A DNA stretch of 64,000 nucleotides from Cherax quadricarinatus (Eukaryota > Arthropoda > Malacostraca > Decapoda > Parastacidae), in the NCBI RefSeq assembly GCF_038502225.1, contig NC_091383.1:1196001-1260000 (forward strand), written 5' to 3'. Positions 19,501-32,889 of the stretch are shown piece after piece (positions within the stretch are counted from its first letter, which is position 1; each line of letters starts with the position of its first letter). A program made the position numbers and the translations under genes. Under the pieces are notes generated by a model that was given only the letters and a program-made list of their open reading frames with translations, searched no databases and was not told where the DNA came from.

Positions 19501-21442
19501 GGACTGTAACATCCTCACTCATCCTTCAGAGTACAGGTACTGTACTTCCCACCTCCAGCACTGTACCATCCTCACTCATCCTTCAGAGTACAGGTACTGT
19601 ACTTCCCACCTCCACGACTGTAACATCCTCACTCATCCTTCAGAGTACAGGTACTGTACTTCCCATCTCCAGGACTGTAACATCCTCACTCATCCTTCAG
19701 ATTACAGGTACTGTACTTCCCACCTCCAGGACTGTAACATCCTCACTCATCCTTCAGAGTACAATTACTGTACTTCCCACCTCCAGCTCTGTAACATCCT
19801 GACTCATCCTTCAGAGTACAGGTACTGTACTTCCCACCTCCAGGACTGTAACATCCTCACTCATCCTTCAGAGTACAGGTACTGTACTTCCCACCTCCCG
19901 TACTGTAACATCCTCACTCATCCTTCAGAGTACAGGCACTGTACTTCCCACCTCCAGGACTGTAACATCCTCACTCATCCTTCAGAGTACAGGCACTGTA
20001 CTTCCCACCTCCTGGACTGTAACATCCTCACTCATCCTTCAGAGTACAGGTACTGTACTTCCCACCTCCAGGACTGTAACATCCTCACTCATCCTTCAGA
20101 GTACAGGTACTGTACTTCCCACCTCCAGGACTGTAACATCCTCACTCATCCTTCAGAGTACAGGTACTGTACTTCCCACCTCCAGGACTGTAACATCCTC
20201 ACTCATCTTCAGAGTACAGGTACTGTACTTGCCACCTCCAGGACTGTAACATCCTCACTCATCCTTCAGAGTACAGGCACTGTACTTCCCAAATCCAGGA
20301 CTGTAACATCCTCACTCATCCTTCAGAGTACAGGTACTGTACTTCCCACCTCCAGTACTGTAACATCCTCACTCATCCTTCAGAGTACAGGTACTGTACT
20401 TCCCACCTCCAGGACTGTAACATCCTCACTCATTCTTCAGAGCACAGGTACTGTACTTCTCACCTCCAGGACTGTAACATCCTCACTCATCCTTCAGAGT
20501 ACAGGTACTGTACTTCCCACCTCCAGTACTGTAACATCCTCACTCATCCTTCAGAGTACAGGCACTGTACTTCCCACCTCCAGGACTGTAACATCCTCAC
20601 TCATCCTTCAGAGTACAGGTACTGTACTTCCCACCTCCAGGACTGTAACATCCTCACTCATCCTTCAGAGCACAGGCACTGTACATCCCACCTCCAGGAC
20701 TGTAACATCCTCACTCATCCTTCAGAGTACAGGTACTGTACTTCCCACCTCCAGGACTGTAACATCCTCACTCATCCTTCAGAGTACAGGTACTGTACTT
20801 CCCACCTCCAGGACTGTAACATCCTCACTCATCCTTCAGAGTACAGATACTGTACTTCCCATCTCCAGGACTGTAACATCCTCACTCATCCTTCAGAGTA
20901 CAGGTACTGTACTTCCCACCTCCAGGACTGTAACATCCTCACTCATCCTTCAGAGTACAGGTACTGTACTTCCCACCTCCAGGACTGTAACATCCTCACT
21001 CATCCTTCAGAGTACAGGTACTGTACTTCCCACCTCCAGGACTGTAACATCCTCACTCATCCTTCAGAGTACAGGTACTGTACTTCCCACCTCCAGGACT
21101 GTAACATCCTCACTCATCCTTCAGAGTACAGGTACTGTACTTCCCACCTCCAGGACTGTAACATCCTCACTCATCCTTCAGAGTACAGGTACTGTACTTC
21201 CCACCTCCAGGACTGTAACATCCTCACTCATCCTTCAGAGCACAGGTACTGTACTTCTCACCTCCAGGACTGTAACATCCTCACTCATCCTTCAGAGTAC
21301 AGGTACTGCACTTCCCACCTCCAGTACTGTAACATCCTCACTCATCCTTCAGAGTACAGGCACTGTACATCCCACCTCCAGGACTGTAACATCCTCACTC
21401 ATCCTTCAGAGCACAGACACTGTACATCCCACCTCCAGGACT
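16596..21442. repeat. 57-bp minisatellite, about 85 copies
   Basis: The unit contains CAGGTACTGTACTTCCCACC and ACATCCTCACTCATCCTTCA. The length is a multiple of 3. One + frame stays open from 16764 to 19802 and reads a 19-residue Ser/Thr-rich repeat (TSSLILQSTGTVLPTS core). A nonsense substitution ends it, and a 1-bp deletion near 20208 shifts phase later. Its start has no coding context, so I treat it as noncoding. It begins 255 bp after the TTLL3-like stop codon. Confidence 0.95.
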
Positions 21443-21449
21443 CAAATCT

Positions 21450-21780
21450 GGCTAGCCACTTTCTCTGAATTCCTTCCTAAATGTCACCTCGCTCACACTC
21501 CAACAGTTCGTGAAATTATAAGAACTACTTGCCCTCACTACTGTCTAACATTCTCGCCCAAGCCTGTCAAAGGTCCAAGCCCTTAGCTCTCAAAGCCACC
21601 GTTACCCCCGCCCTCCATCCTTTCCTAGGGTGACCCTCACTATTGTTCTGTTCCATCCTCTCTAAATGTCTAAACCACTTCAACCCTCTCATTAAAACTT
21701 TTGTAACCCCACACCTAGTGAAGGGCTTTTGATCCAAAGAAATGGAGTCTCTCTCCTCCCTCAGAACAAACCTGAGTTTA
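21450..21780 (-). pseudogene. Degenerate LINE-like remnant
   Basis: On the - strand a frame reads VLMRGLKWFRHLERMEQ followed by a Gly/Arg-rich stretch. LKWFxHLERM resembles the C-terminal segment of some non-LTR reverse transcriptase polyproteins. No catalytic motif is present and the rest is unreadable, so this is a weak family-level call. Confidence 0.4.
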
Positions 21781-21869
21781 TCCTTTTTTTTCCTATGTGT
21801 ATATACAATGAGGTATATATATCTGTGTATATACAATGTGTGCAAATACACTGAGGTATATATTTCAGT

Positions 21870-22828
21870 GTATATACACTGTGGTATATACACTGAGGTA
21901 TATACACTGAGGTATATACACTGAGGTATATACACTGAGGCATATACACTGAGGTATATACACTGAGGTATATACACTGAGGTATATACACTGAGGTATA
22001 TACACTGTGGTATATACACTGAGGTATATACACTGAGGTATATACACTGAGGCATATACACTGAGGTATATACACTGAGGTATATACACTGAGGTATATA
22101 CACTGAGGTATATACACTGAGGTATATACACTGAGGTATATACACTGTGGTATATACACTGTGGTATATACACTGAGGTATATACACTGAGGTATATACA
22201 CTGAGGTATATACACTGTGGTATATACACTGTGGTATATACACTGTGGTATATACACTGAGGTATATACACTGAGGTATATACACTGAGGTATATACACT
22301 GTGGTATATACACTGTGGTATATACACTGTGGTATATACACTGAGGTATATACACTGAGGTATATACACTGTGGTATATACACTGTGGTATATACACTGT
22401 GGTATATACACTGAGGTATATACACTGAGGTATATACACTGTGGTATATACACTGTGGTATATACACTGAGGTATATACACTGTGGTATATACACTGAGG
22501 TATATACACTGAGGTATATACACTGTGGTATATACACTGAGGTATATACACTGTGGTATATACACTGTGGTATATACACTGTGGTATATACACTGAGGTA
22601 TATACACTGTGGTATATACACTGAGGTATATACACTGAGGTATATACACTGTGGTATATACACTGTGGTATATACACTGTGGTATATACACTGTGGTATA
22701 TACACTGTGGTATATACACTGAGGTATATACACTGTGGTATATACACTGAGGTATATACACTGTGGTATATACACTGTGGTATATACACTGTGGTATATA
22801 CACTGTGGTATATACACTGAGGTATATA
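21870..22828. repeat. 14-bp minisatellite, about 67 copies, two-state variant
   Basis: The unit is GAGGTATATACACT or GTGGTATATACACT. The second base (A or T) is almost the only variable position, so the array reads like a binary string. The A state predominates up to about 22140, and the states are mixed after that. The - strand is open in all frames. Confidence 0.95.
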
Positions 22829-22934
22829 TCTCTCAAGAGAGAAATATATACTCATTGACAGTGAGAGGCTCTTGTTCCAGGTAGCTGGAGCTGCTCTCTC
22901 TATCCTCGGATCAAACCTGATTACTTCCTATTTC

Positions 22935-22970
22935 CCAGGTGTTGTACGACCCGTACGGGTTTAGCGCCAG
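22935..22970. mobile_element. Short dispersed-repeat fragment
   Basis: TACGACCCGTACGGGTTTAG is a motif I associate with decapod dispersed repeats. Too little remains to classify. Confidence 0.3.
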
Positions 22971-23039
22971 CGTTTTATAAGACAACTGATGTTCTTGCTT
23001 ATTTTTGTGCACTAATGAGATTTTTTTTTTAATTTCTGG

Positions 23040-23580
23040 CAGAATTTTATTGTGATTTTTATTGTGATTTTTATTGTGAATTTTATTGTGATTTTTGTTT
23101 TATTTTTATTTTTTTGTGACTTTTTGGTTTTATTTTTTATTTTTTTTCATTTTTTTTTGTTTCATTTGTGATTTTTTTGGTTTTATTTGTGATTTTTTGG
23201 TTTTATTTGTGATTTTTTTGGTTTTATTTGTGATTTTTTTTTGTTTTATTTGTGATTTTTTGGTTTTATTTGTGATTTTTTTGGTTTTATTTGTGATTTT
23301 TTTTGGTTTTATTTGTGATTTTTTGGTTTTATTTGTGATTTTTTGGTTTTATTTGTGATTTTTTGGTTTTATTTGTCATTTTTTGGTTTTATTTGTGATT
23401 TTTTGGTTTTATTTGTGATTTTTTGGTTTTATTTGTGATTTTTTGGTTTTATTTGTGATTTTTTGGTTTTATTTGTGATTTTTTGGTTTTATTTGTGATT
23501 TTTTTGTTTTATTTGTGATTTTTTTGGTTTTATTTGTGATTTTTTGGTTTTATTTGTGATTTTTTTTGGTTTTATTTTTA
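23040..23580. repeat. About 20-bp T-rich minisatellite
   Basis: The unit is GATTTTTTGGTTTTATTTGT with variable T-run length, repeated about 25 times. It is preceded by ATTTTTATTGTG-type copies at 23045-23095. The + strand is almost free of C. Confidence 0.9.
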
Positions 23581-23871
23581 TTTTTAATTAACATTTAACT
23601 TTTCATTATATACTGAACTTATTTTCTATTATTGTTTTTATAATTCTTATCAAATTTTAAATTTTAAATTTCATTATGAATTTTGTCATGAATTTTTGTG
23701 GTAAAAACCGAGGCTGAAGAATTTTTATTTTCCATATAAAAACTTAATTTTTAGTGGAATTTTTGGGTCAGAATTTTTTGGTCAATTCCACAGAATTTTA
23801 TATATAATTCTTTGAATAATAAACATTCCAGATTAATAAAATATATATTGTTATTTTTTTTGATCCTCAGG
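23581..23871. other. AT-rich spacer
   Basis: This low-complexity AT-rich sequence lies between the T-rich array and the 27-bp array. I see no gene or known element in it. Confidence 0.5.
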
Positions 23872-26800
23872 GGGCTGGGGGCTGATTACCTGCTATCATG
23901 GCTGGGGACTGACTACCTGCTATCATGGCTGGGGACTGATTACCTGCTATCATGGCTGGGGACTGATTACCTGCTATCATGGCTGGGGACTGATTACCTG
24001 CTATCATGGCTGGGGACTGATTACCTGCTATCATGGCTGGGGACTGACTACCTGCTATCATGGCTGGGGACTGATTACCTGCTATCATGGCTGGGGACTG
24101 ACTACCTGCTATCATGGCTGGGGACTGATTACCTGCTATCATGGCTGGGGACTGACTACCTGCTATCATGGCTGGGGGCTGATTACCTGCTATCATGGCT
24201 GGGGACTGACTACCTGCTATCATGGCTGGGGACTGATTACCTGCTATCATGGCTGGGGACTGATTACCTGCTATCATGGCTGGGGGCTGATTACCTGCTA
24301 TCATGGCTGGGGACTGATTACCTGCTATCATGGCTGGGGACTGATTACCTGCTATCATGGCTGGGGACTGACTACCTGCTATCATGGCTGGGGACTGATT
24401 ACCTGCTATCATGGCTGGGGACTGATTACCTGCTATCATGGCTGGGGACTGATTACCTGCTATCATGGCTGGGGACTGACTACCTGCTATCATGGCAGGG
24501 GACTGATTACCTGCTATCATGGCTGGGGACTGATTACCTGCTATCATGGCTGGGGACTGATTACCTGCTATCATGGCTGGGGACTGATTACCTGCTATCA
24601 TGGCTGGGGACTGACTACCTGCTATCATGGCTGGGGACTGATTACCTGCTATCATGGCTGGGGACTGATTACCTGCTATCATGGCTGGGGACTGATTACC
24701 TGCTATCATGGCTGGGGGCTGATTACCTGCTATCATGGCTGGGGACTGATTACCTGCTATCATGGCTGGGGACTGACTACCTGCTATCATGGCAGGGGAC
24801 TGATTACCTGCTATCATGGCTGGGGACTGATTACCTGCTATCATGGCTGGGGACTGATTACCTGCTATCATGGCTGGGGACTGATTACCTGCTATCATGG
24901 CTGGGGACTGACTACCTGCTATCATGGCTGGGGACTGATTACCTGCTATCATGGCTGGGGACTGATTACCTGCTATCATGGCTGGGGACTGATTACCTGC
25001 TATCATGGCTGGGGACTGATTACCTGCTATCATGGCTGGGGACTGACTACCTGCTATCATGGCTGGGGACTGATTACCTGCTATCATGGCTGGGGACTGA
25101 TTACCTGCTATCATGGCTGGGGACTGACTACCTGCTATCATGGCTGGGGACTGATTACCTGCTATCATGGCTGGGGACTGATTACCTGCTATCATGGCTG
25201 GGGACTGATTACCTGCTATCATGGCTGGGGACTGACTACCTGCTATCATGGCTGGGGACTGACTACCTGCTATCATGGCTGGGGACTGATTACCTGCTAT
25301 CATGGCTGGGGACTGATTACCTGCTATCATGGCTGGGGACTGATTACCTGCTATCATGGCTGGGGACTGATTACCTGCTATCATGGCTGTGGACTGACTA
25401 CCTGCTATCATGGCTGGGGACTGATTACCTGCTATCATGGCTGGGGACTGATTACCTGCTATCATGGCTGGGGACTGATTACCTGCTATCATGGCTGGGG
25501 ACTGATTACCTGCTATCATGGCTGGGGACTGATTACCTGCTATCATGGCTGGGGACTGATTACCTGCTATCATGGCTGGGGACTGATTACCTGCTATCAT
25601 GGCTGGGGACTGATTACCTGCTATCATGGCAGGGGACTGACTACCTGCTATCATGGCTGGGGACTGATTACCTGCTATCATGGCTGGGGACTGATTACCT
25701 GCTATCATGGCTGGGGATTGATTACCTGCTATCATGGCAGGGGACTGACTACCTGCTATCATGGCAGGGGACTGACTACCTGCTATCATGGCAGGGGACT
25801 GACTACCTGCTATCATGGCTGGGGACTGATTACCTGCTATCATGGCTGGGGACTGATTACCTGCTATCATGGCTGGGGACTGATTACCTGCTATCATGGC
25901 AGGGGACTGACTACCTGCTATCATGGCAGGGGACTGACTACCTGCTATCATGGCAGGGGACTGACTACCTGCTATCATGGCAGGGGACTGACTACCTGCT
26001 ATCATGGCTGGGGACTGACTACCTGCTATCATGGCAGGGGACTGACTACCTGCTATCATGGCTGGGGACTGACTACCTGCTATCATGGCTGGGGACTGAT
26101 TACCTGCTATCATGGCTGGGGACTGATTACCTGCTATCATGGCTGGGGGCTGATTACCTGCTATCATGGCTGGGGACTGATTACCTGCTATCATGGCTGG
26201 GGACTGACTACCTGCTATCATGGCAGGGGACTGACTACCTGCTATCATGGCAGGGGACTGACTACCTGCTATCATGGCTGGGGACTGACTACCTGCTATC
26301 ATGGCAGGGGACTGACTACCTGCTATCATGGCTGGGGACTGACTACCTGCTATCATGGCTGGGGACTGATTACCTGCTATCATGGCTGGGGACTGATTAC
26401 CTGCTATCATGGCTGGGGGCTGATTACCTGCTATCATGGCTGGGGACTGATTACCTGCTATCATGGCTGGGGACTGACTACCTGCTATCATGGCTGGGGA
26501 CTGATTACCTGCTATCATGGCTGGGGACTGATTACCTGCTATCATGGCTGGGGACTGATTACCTGCTATCATGGCTGGGGACTGACTACCTGCTATCATG
26601 GCTGGGGACTGACTACCTGCTATCATGGCTGGGGACTGATTACCTGCTATCATGGCTGGGGACTGATTACCTGCTATCATGGCTGGGGACTGATTACCTG
26701 CTATCATGGCTGGGGACTGATTACCTGCTATCATGGCTGTGGACTGACTACCTGCTATCATGGCTGGGGACTGATTACCTGCTATCATGGCTGGGGACTG

Positions 26801-29409
26801 ATTACCTGCTATCATGGCTGGGGACTGATTACCTGCTATCATGGCTGGGGACTGATTACCTGCTATCATGGCTGGGGACTGATTACCTGCTATCATGGCT
26901 GGGGACTGATTACCTGCTATCATGGCTGGGGACTGATTACCTGCTATCATGGCTGGGGACTGATTACCTGCTATCATGGCAGGGGACTGACTACCTGCTA
27001 TCATGGCTGGGGACTGATTACCTGCTATCATGGCTGGGGACTGATTACCTGCTATCATGGCTGGGGATTGATTACCTGCTATCATGGCAGGGGACTGACT
27101 ACCTGCTATCATGGCAGGGGTCTGACTACCTGCTATCATGGCAGGGGACTGACTACCTGCTATCATGGCTGGGGACTGATTACCTGCTATCATGGCTGGG
27201 GACTGATTACCTGCTATCATGGCTGGGGACTGATTACCTGCTATCATGGCAGGGGACTGACTACCTGCTATCATGGCAGGGGACTGACTACCTGCTATCA
27301 TGGCAGGGGACTGACTACCTGCTATCATGGCAGGGGACTGACTACCTGCTATCATGGCTGGGGACTGACTACCTGCTATCATGGCAGGGGACTGACTACC
27401 TGCTATCATGGCTGGGGACTGACTACCTGCTATCATGGCTGGGGACTGATTACCTGCTATCATGGCTGGGGACTGATTACCTGCTATCATGGCTGGGGAC
27501 TGATTACCTGCTATCATGGCAGGGGACTGACTACCTGCTATCATGGCAGGGGACTGACTACCTGCTATCATGGCAGGGGACTGACTACCTGCTATCATGG
27601 CTGGGGACTGACTACCTGCTATCATGGCAGGGGACTGACTACCTGCTATCATGGCTGGGGACTGACTACCTGCTATCATGGCTGGGGACTGATTACCTGC
27701 TATCATGGCTGGGGGCTGATTACCTGCTATCATGGCTGGGGACTGATTACCTGCTATCATGGCTGGGGACTGACTACCTGCTATCATGGCAGGGGACTGA
27801 TTACCTGCTATCATGGCTGGGGACTGATTACCTGCTATCATGGCTGGGGACTGATTACCTGCTATCATGGCTGGGGACTGATTACCTGCTATCATGGCTG
27901 GGGACTGACTACCTGCTATCATGGCTGGGGACTGATTACCTGCTATCATGGCTGGGGACTGACTACCTGCTATCATGGCTGGGGACTGATTACCTGCTAT
28001 CATGGCTGGGGACTGATTACCTGCTATCATGGCTGGGGACTGACTACCTGCTATCATGGCTGGGGACTGATTACCTGCTATCATGGCTGGGGACTGATTA
28101 CCTGCTATCATGGCTGGGGACTGACTACCTGCTATCATGGCTGGGGACTGATTACCTGCTATCATGGCTGGGGACTGATTACCTGCTATCATGGCTGGGG
28201 ACTGATTACCTGCTATCATGGCTGGGGACTGACTACCTGCTATCATGGCTGGGGACTGACTACCTGCTATCATGGCTGGGGACTGATTACCTGCTATCAT
28301 GGCTGGGGACTGATTACCTGCTATCATGGCTGGGGACTGATTACCTGCTATCATGGCTGGGGACTGATTACCTGCTATCATGGCTGGGGACTGACTACCT
28401 GCTATCATGGCTGGGGACTGATTACCTGCTATCATGGCTGGGGACTGATTACCTGCTATCATGGCTGGGGACTGATTACCTGCTATCATGGCTGGGGACT
28501 GATTACCTGCTATCATGGCTGGGGACTGATTACCTGCTATCATGGCTGGGGACTGATTACCTGCTATCATGGCTGGGGACTGATTACCTGCTATCATGGC
28601 TGGGGACTGATTACCTGCTATCATGGCAGGGGACTGACTACCTGCTATCATGGCTGGGGACTGATTACCTGCTATCATGGCTGGGGACTGATTACCTGCT
28701 ATCATGGCTGGGGACTGATTACCTGCTATCATGGCAGGGGACTGACTACCTGCTATCATGGCAGGGGACTGACTACCTGCTATCATGGCAGGGGACTGAC
28801 TACCTGCTATCATGGCTGGGGACTGATTACCTGCTATCATGGCTGGGGACTGATTACCTGCTATCATGGCTGGGGACTGATTACCTGCTATCATGGCAGG
28901 GGACTGACTACCTGCTATCATGGCAGGGGACTGACTACCTGCTATCATGGCAGGGGACTGACTACCTGCTATCATGGCAGGGGACTGACTACCTGCTATC
29001 ATAGCTGGGGACTGACTACCTGCTATCATGGCAGGGGACTGACTACCTGCTATCATGGCAGGGGAGTGACTACCTGCTATCATGGCTGGGGACTGATTAC
29101 CTGCTATCATGGCTGGGGACTGATTACCTGCTATCATGGCTGGGGACTGATTACCTGCTATCATGGCAGGGGACTGACTACCTGCTATCATGGCAGGGGA
29201 CTGACTACCTGCTATCATGGCAGGGGACTGACTACCTGCTATCATGGCAGGGGACTGACTACCTGCTATCATGGCTGGGGACTGACTACCTGCTATCATG
29301 GCAGGGGACTGACTACCTGCTATCATGGCTGGGGACTGACTACCTGCTATCATGGCTGGGGACTGACTACCTGCTATCATGGCTGGGGACTGACTACCTG
29401 CTATCATGG
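23872..29409. repeat. 27-bp minisatellite, about 205 copies, with higher-order blocks
   Basis: The unit contains GGGGACTGATTACCTGC and TATCATGGCT. Variants are GATTACC/GACTACC, GCTGGGG/GCAGGGG and rare private changes. The period is a multiple of 3 and the unit lacks stops in several frames. This creates three overlapping open frames of 1231-1846 codons (9-residue repeats such as LGTDYLLSW on + and MIAGNQSPA on -), which I do not regard as genes. Private variants recur 1350 bp apart (see findings). Confidence 0.95.
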
Positions 29410-29682
29410 CTGAGGGACTGACTACCTCCTATCAAGGCTGAGGGACTGACTACCTCCTATCAAGGCTGAAGGACTGACTACCTCCTATCAAGGCTGAAGG
29501 ACTGATTACCTCCTATCAAGGCTGAAGGACTGATTACCTCCTGTCAATTCTGAGGGACTGACTACCTCCTATCAAGGCTGAAGGACTGACTACCTCCTAT
29601 CAAGGCTGAAGGACTGATTACCTCCTGTCAAGGCTGAGGGACTGATTACCTCCTGTCAAGGCTGAGGGACTGACTACCACAG
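29410..29682. repeat. 28-bp divergent edge of the 27-bp array
   Basis: About ten units contain CTGAGGGACTGATTACCTCC or the AAGG variant plus TATCAAGG. They are one base longer than the interior unit and closer to the dispersed fold-back repeat at 12925-12942. Confidence 0.85.
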
Positions 29683-29833
29683 AATTATTTTTTCTACTGG
29701 CTCAAGTGTTATATTCGTCTGTATTCGACTGCAGAAACCTGCTGTGTGAGCGAAACGTTTGAGCAGTGAAGATGACGAAGTGTTGCCACCTAACAGTGAT
29801 TATAATAATAACCTTAAACTGTAACATCCATAT
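29683..29833. mobile_element. Flank of a dispersed repeat
   Basis: TGGCTCAAGTGTTATATTCG and GTGAGCGAAACGTTTGAGCA resemble the GAAACGTTTCGCC part of the fold-back family at 12760. This suggests the preceding array grew inside such a copy. Confidence 0.45.
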
Positions 29834-30816
29834 GAAGGCTTCCGGCATGGTGAAGGCTTCCGGCATGGTGAAGGCTTCCGGCATGGTGAAGGCTTCCGGC
29901 ATGGTGAAGGCTTCCGGCTTGGTGAAGGCTTCCGGCAAAGTGAATGCTTGCGGCATGGTGAAGGCTTCCGGCATGGTGAAGGCTTCCGGCTTGGTGAAGG
30001 CTTCCGGCTTGGTGAAGGCTTCCGGCTTGGTGAAGGCTTCCGGCTTGGTGAAGGCTTCCGGCTTGGTGAAGGCTTCCGGCTTGGTGAAGGCTTGTGGCAT
30101 GGTGAAGGCTTCCGGCATGGTGAAGGCTTCCGGCATGGTGAAGGCTTCCGGCATGGTGAAGGCTTCCGGCATGGTGAAGGCTTGCGGCATGGTGAAGGCT
30201 TCCGGCATGGTGAAGGCTTCCGGCATGGTGAAGGCTTGCGGCATGGTGAAAGCTGCCAACATAGTGAAGGCTGCCAACATAGTGAAGGCTGCCAACATAG
30301 TGAAGGCTGCCAACATAGTGAAGGCTGCCAACATAGTGAAGGCAGCCAACATATTGAAGGCTGCCAACATAGTGAAGGCTGCCAACATAGTGAAGGGTGC
30401 CAACATAGTGAAGGCTGCCAACATAGTGAAGGCAGCCAACATATTGAAGGCTGCCAACATAGTGAAGGCTGTCAACATAGTGAAGGGTGCCAACATAGTG
30501 AAGGCTGCCAACATAGTGAAGGCAGCCAACATAGTGAAGGCTGCCAACATAGTGAAGGCTGCCAACATAGTGAAGGCTGCCAACATAGTGAAGGCTGTCA
30601 ACATAGTGAAGGCTGCCAACATAGTGAAGGCAGCCAACATAGTGAAGGCTGTCAACATAGTGAAGGCTGCCAACATAGTGAAGGCTGCCAACATAGTGAA
30701 GGCTGCCAACATAGTGAAGGCTGCCAACATAGTGAAGGCTGCCAACATAGTGAAGGCAGCCAACATAGTGAAGGCTGCCAACATAGTGAAGGCTGCCAAC
30801 ATAGTGAAGGCTGCCA
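29834..30816. repeat. 18-bp minisatellite in two subfamilies, about 54 copies
   Basis: The first block (29834-30248) has unit GGCTTCCGGCATGGTGAA. The second (30249-30816) has GGCTGCCAACATAGTGAA. The switch is abrupt. The second subfamily is the same unit as the array at 38859-40616. All frames are largely open because 18 is a multiple of 3. Confidence 0.95.
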
Positions 30817-31252
30817 ATGCTCTCTACAACCTTCAATACTCTTGATCCTTCAGTGGCCGTTCCAACCGCAGAACCAGGAGAGGAAATAGAGGTCGAGGTT
30901 CTCAGAATAACCAGAACCAGCCTCATTCTTCCAATTCGGGGGAATCCGAGAGCCCCAGTCAACCCGTCCCATGGTGACAGAATCGAATCGAATCGAAGAA
31001 GACGACGAGAGCTGTCGTGAGATGGGAAGGAAGAAGGATAAGGAAGGATGGAAATAACTGGAAAAGGATGGGAAGGAGGGGAAGAATAGGAATCAAGGCA
31101 AGTTGCCCAACCACTTTGGGACATGTGGTACCGAAGTACTGGAGACGTAGATGAAGAGGCTTGAATGATGCCGTTACTTGGCTCTCTAGGAGAGGATGGC
31201 GAAGGCAGCGGCAGGAGCTGAGTGTCAGAAGGCAGCAAGTAGGATGAGTTGG
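30817..31252. other. Unassigned segment, open on both strands
   Basis: Moderately GC-rich sequence has open frames on both strands. The - strand frame runs from 31238 into the array, and a + frame has a GNRGRGSQNNQNQ stretch. It is contiguous with the antisense LINE remnant and may be its 3' continuation. I recognise no domain. Confidence 0.3.
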
Positions 31253-32756
31253 TTAATCTCTTGATCCGCTTTTCATTGCATTGAATTTTGTTCTAGAGAG
31301 TTGTATCACACGTATGGGAGAGCTGTAGAAGAGTTCGTTGGTTTGGAGTTGGTGGATTATCTGGTTGACGGTAGGGAATGGCTTTTCGTTGGTGTCGTAT
31401 TTTGCAGTGTTGTCTTGGAGATGTTGGATGAGTTCTAGGCGAGTCATTGATCTTGGGTATTGCTTCGTGGTGAAGAACGAGAGTCCTTTATGTTTAACGC
31501 TTAGTGATCCAGGTAGTGGACGTGAGGGAGGTGGAGAAGGCGGTGTTGGAGTTGAGGAAGGTGGTGTTGATGGCGGAGGTAGAGTAGGATCTTGGTTGGT
31601 TGTGGTGTGACAAGCCAGTTGACCAATAGCAGGCATGGTGCTGTCTTGGATGTTGTCAGGTGAATGTTGATTGGAGGATTCAGAAGAGGATGCGTCAATT
31701 ATTAATTCCTTCATGTCATCTGGTGCTTCAAAACTGACGATCTTCGGGATTATTCTCAAAATCTGCTGGTGGACTTGCAGGGAAGTTAAATGATGGCATG
31801 TTGTTAAGTGCAAGAAGTTCATTGATAGTCGTGTTGAAAGAGTCAGGTTTCGCAGCATTTTGCATGTGGGCAAACATCATACAGTAATAGAATTTGGTAG
31901 AAATATCATCAGGTGGAGGTTGAGTAGTGAGAGGTGGTGGAGACGACTGATGAGTAGCTTGTAGAATCTTGGATGCTGTTGATTGAATCTTTGTAATTGC
32001 AGCGTATGAAGGAGAGGCTCTAGATGACTTCTTAGTTTCTTCCTTCAGTTTCTTAGAGAGGATATCCTTGCGTACTGGACATTTGGCTGCAAGAGTATGG
32101 TGGTCACTCTTACAGTTGATGCGAGTGGCTGGAGCAGCAGTGGAAGTGCAAGAACGAAAATCGTGGTCTGCAGACCCACAGATGGAACATATCTTCTTGT
32201 TCTTCACGTGACAGTCGGCAGTAGAGTGACTGTACGAGTAGCATGTCCAACATGGTGTTATGTAAGTGAAGCGTTCAGGCTCAATCTGACGAGGGTTGAT
32301 GTAGTAGTAAGAGATGGCCAAGCCATCAGACAATGCTCTGGTCGCCATGGTAACGTCCAGAAAGGTGACCTTGAGCATCGAGGAAGTGTTGGGGATCTTC
32401 ACAACAGAGTCAATCTTGGCCCAAGTGTTGAGGTCTTCAAGTGATGACGTAATTTCCTCGATAGACATGTTCGTGATTAGCCTATCAAGGCGTTTCATGA
32501 ACACAGAACGTTTTGCACGCATGTATGGTGACGTGGAGATGGTAAAACCGCGGTCTTCCAATGTCTTCATGGCTGTAGGTGTAAGTACTTTGTCAGCTTC
32601 AGCATCATCGAGAAAGGTGACGATGAAAGCTCCTTTCAGTGAAGTAATCTTGGAGAATTTGGCGTGAAGACAAGTGTTGAGTGAGGCTGCAAGCTTAAGC
32701 TTCGTGGTGTCGTCGACGACTGCAGACTTGTGCTTAATTCTCACACGATGAGACAT
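31253..32756 (-). pseudogene. Non-LTR retrotransposon ORF1 (gag-like, zinc knuckles), frameshifted
   Basis: A frame begins at the ATG at 32756 (MSHRVRIKHKSAVV) and runs to a stop at 31728. The downstream frame 31873-31253 overlaps it, so one frameshift near 31750-31870 separates the halves. The first half has two perfect CX2CX4HX4C knuckles (CWTCYSYSHSTADC and CSICGSADHDFRSC) and a third degenerate one (INCKSDHHTLAAKC, first Cys lost). These bind RNA in LINE ORF1 and Gag proteins. The second half is proline-rich. No endonuclease or reverse transcriptase follows, so the copy is truncated. It abuts the + strand gypsy remnant, whose + frame starts in this element's 5' leader. Confidence 0.72.
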
Positions 32757-32889
32757 CGTGGAGATGGTAGAGGTTCCCCTCCCCAACGGGGATCGTAGGG
32801 AGACTGAACAAATAAGGAGAGCTGCTATGACCTGCCCAGGCGAGAGCCAAAAGCAGAATCCTGTGTCTGTCAATTTGTCTGTGGTGACA

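Noticed and set aside
23867..29407. Open frames of 1846 codons on - and 1730 codons on + over the 27-bp array
   Set aside because: They overlap on both strands, repeat one nonapeptide and begin and end with the array. A stop-free unit whose length is a multiple of 3 explains them.
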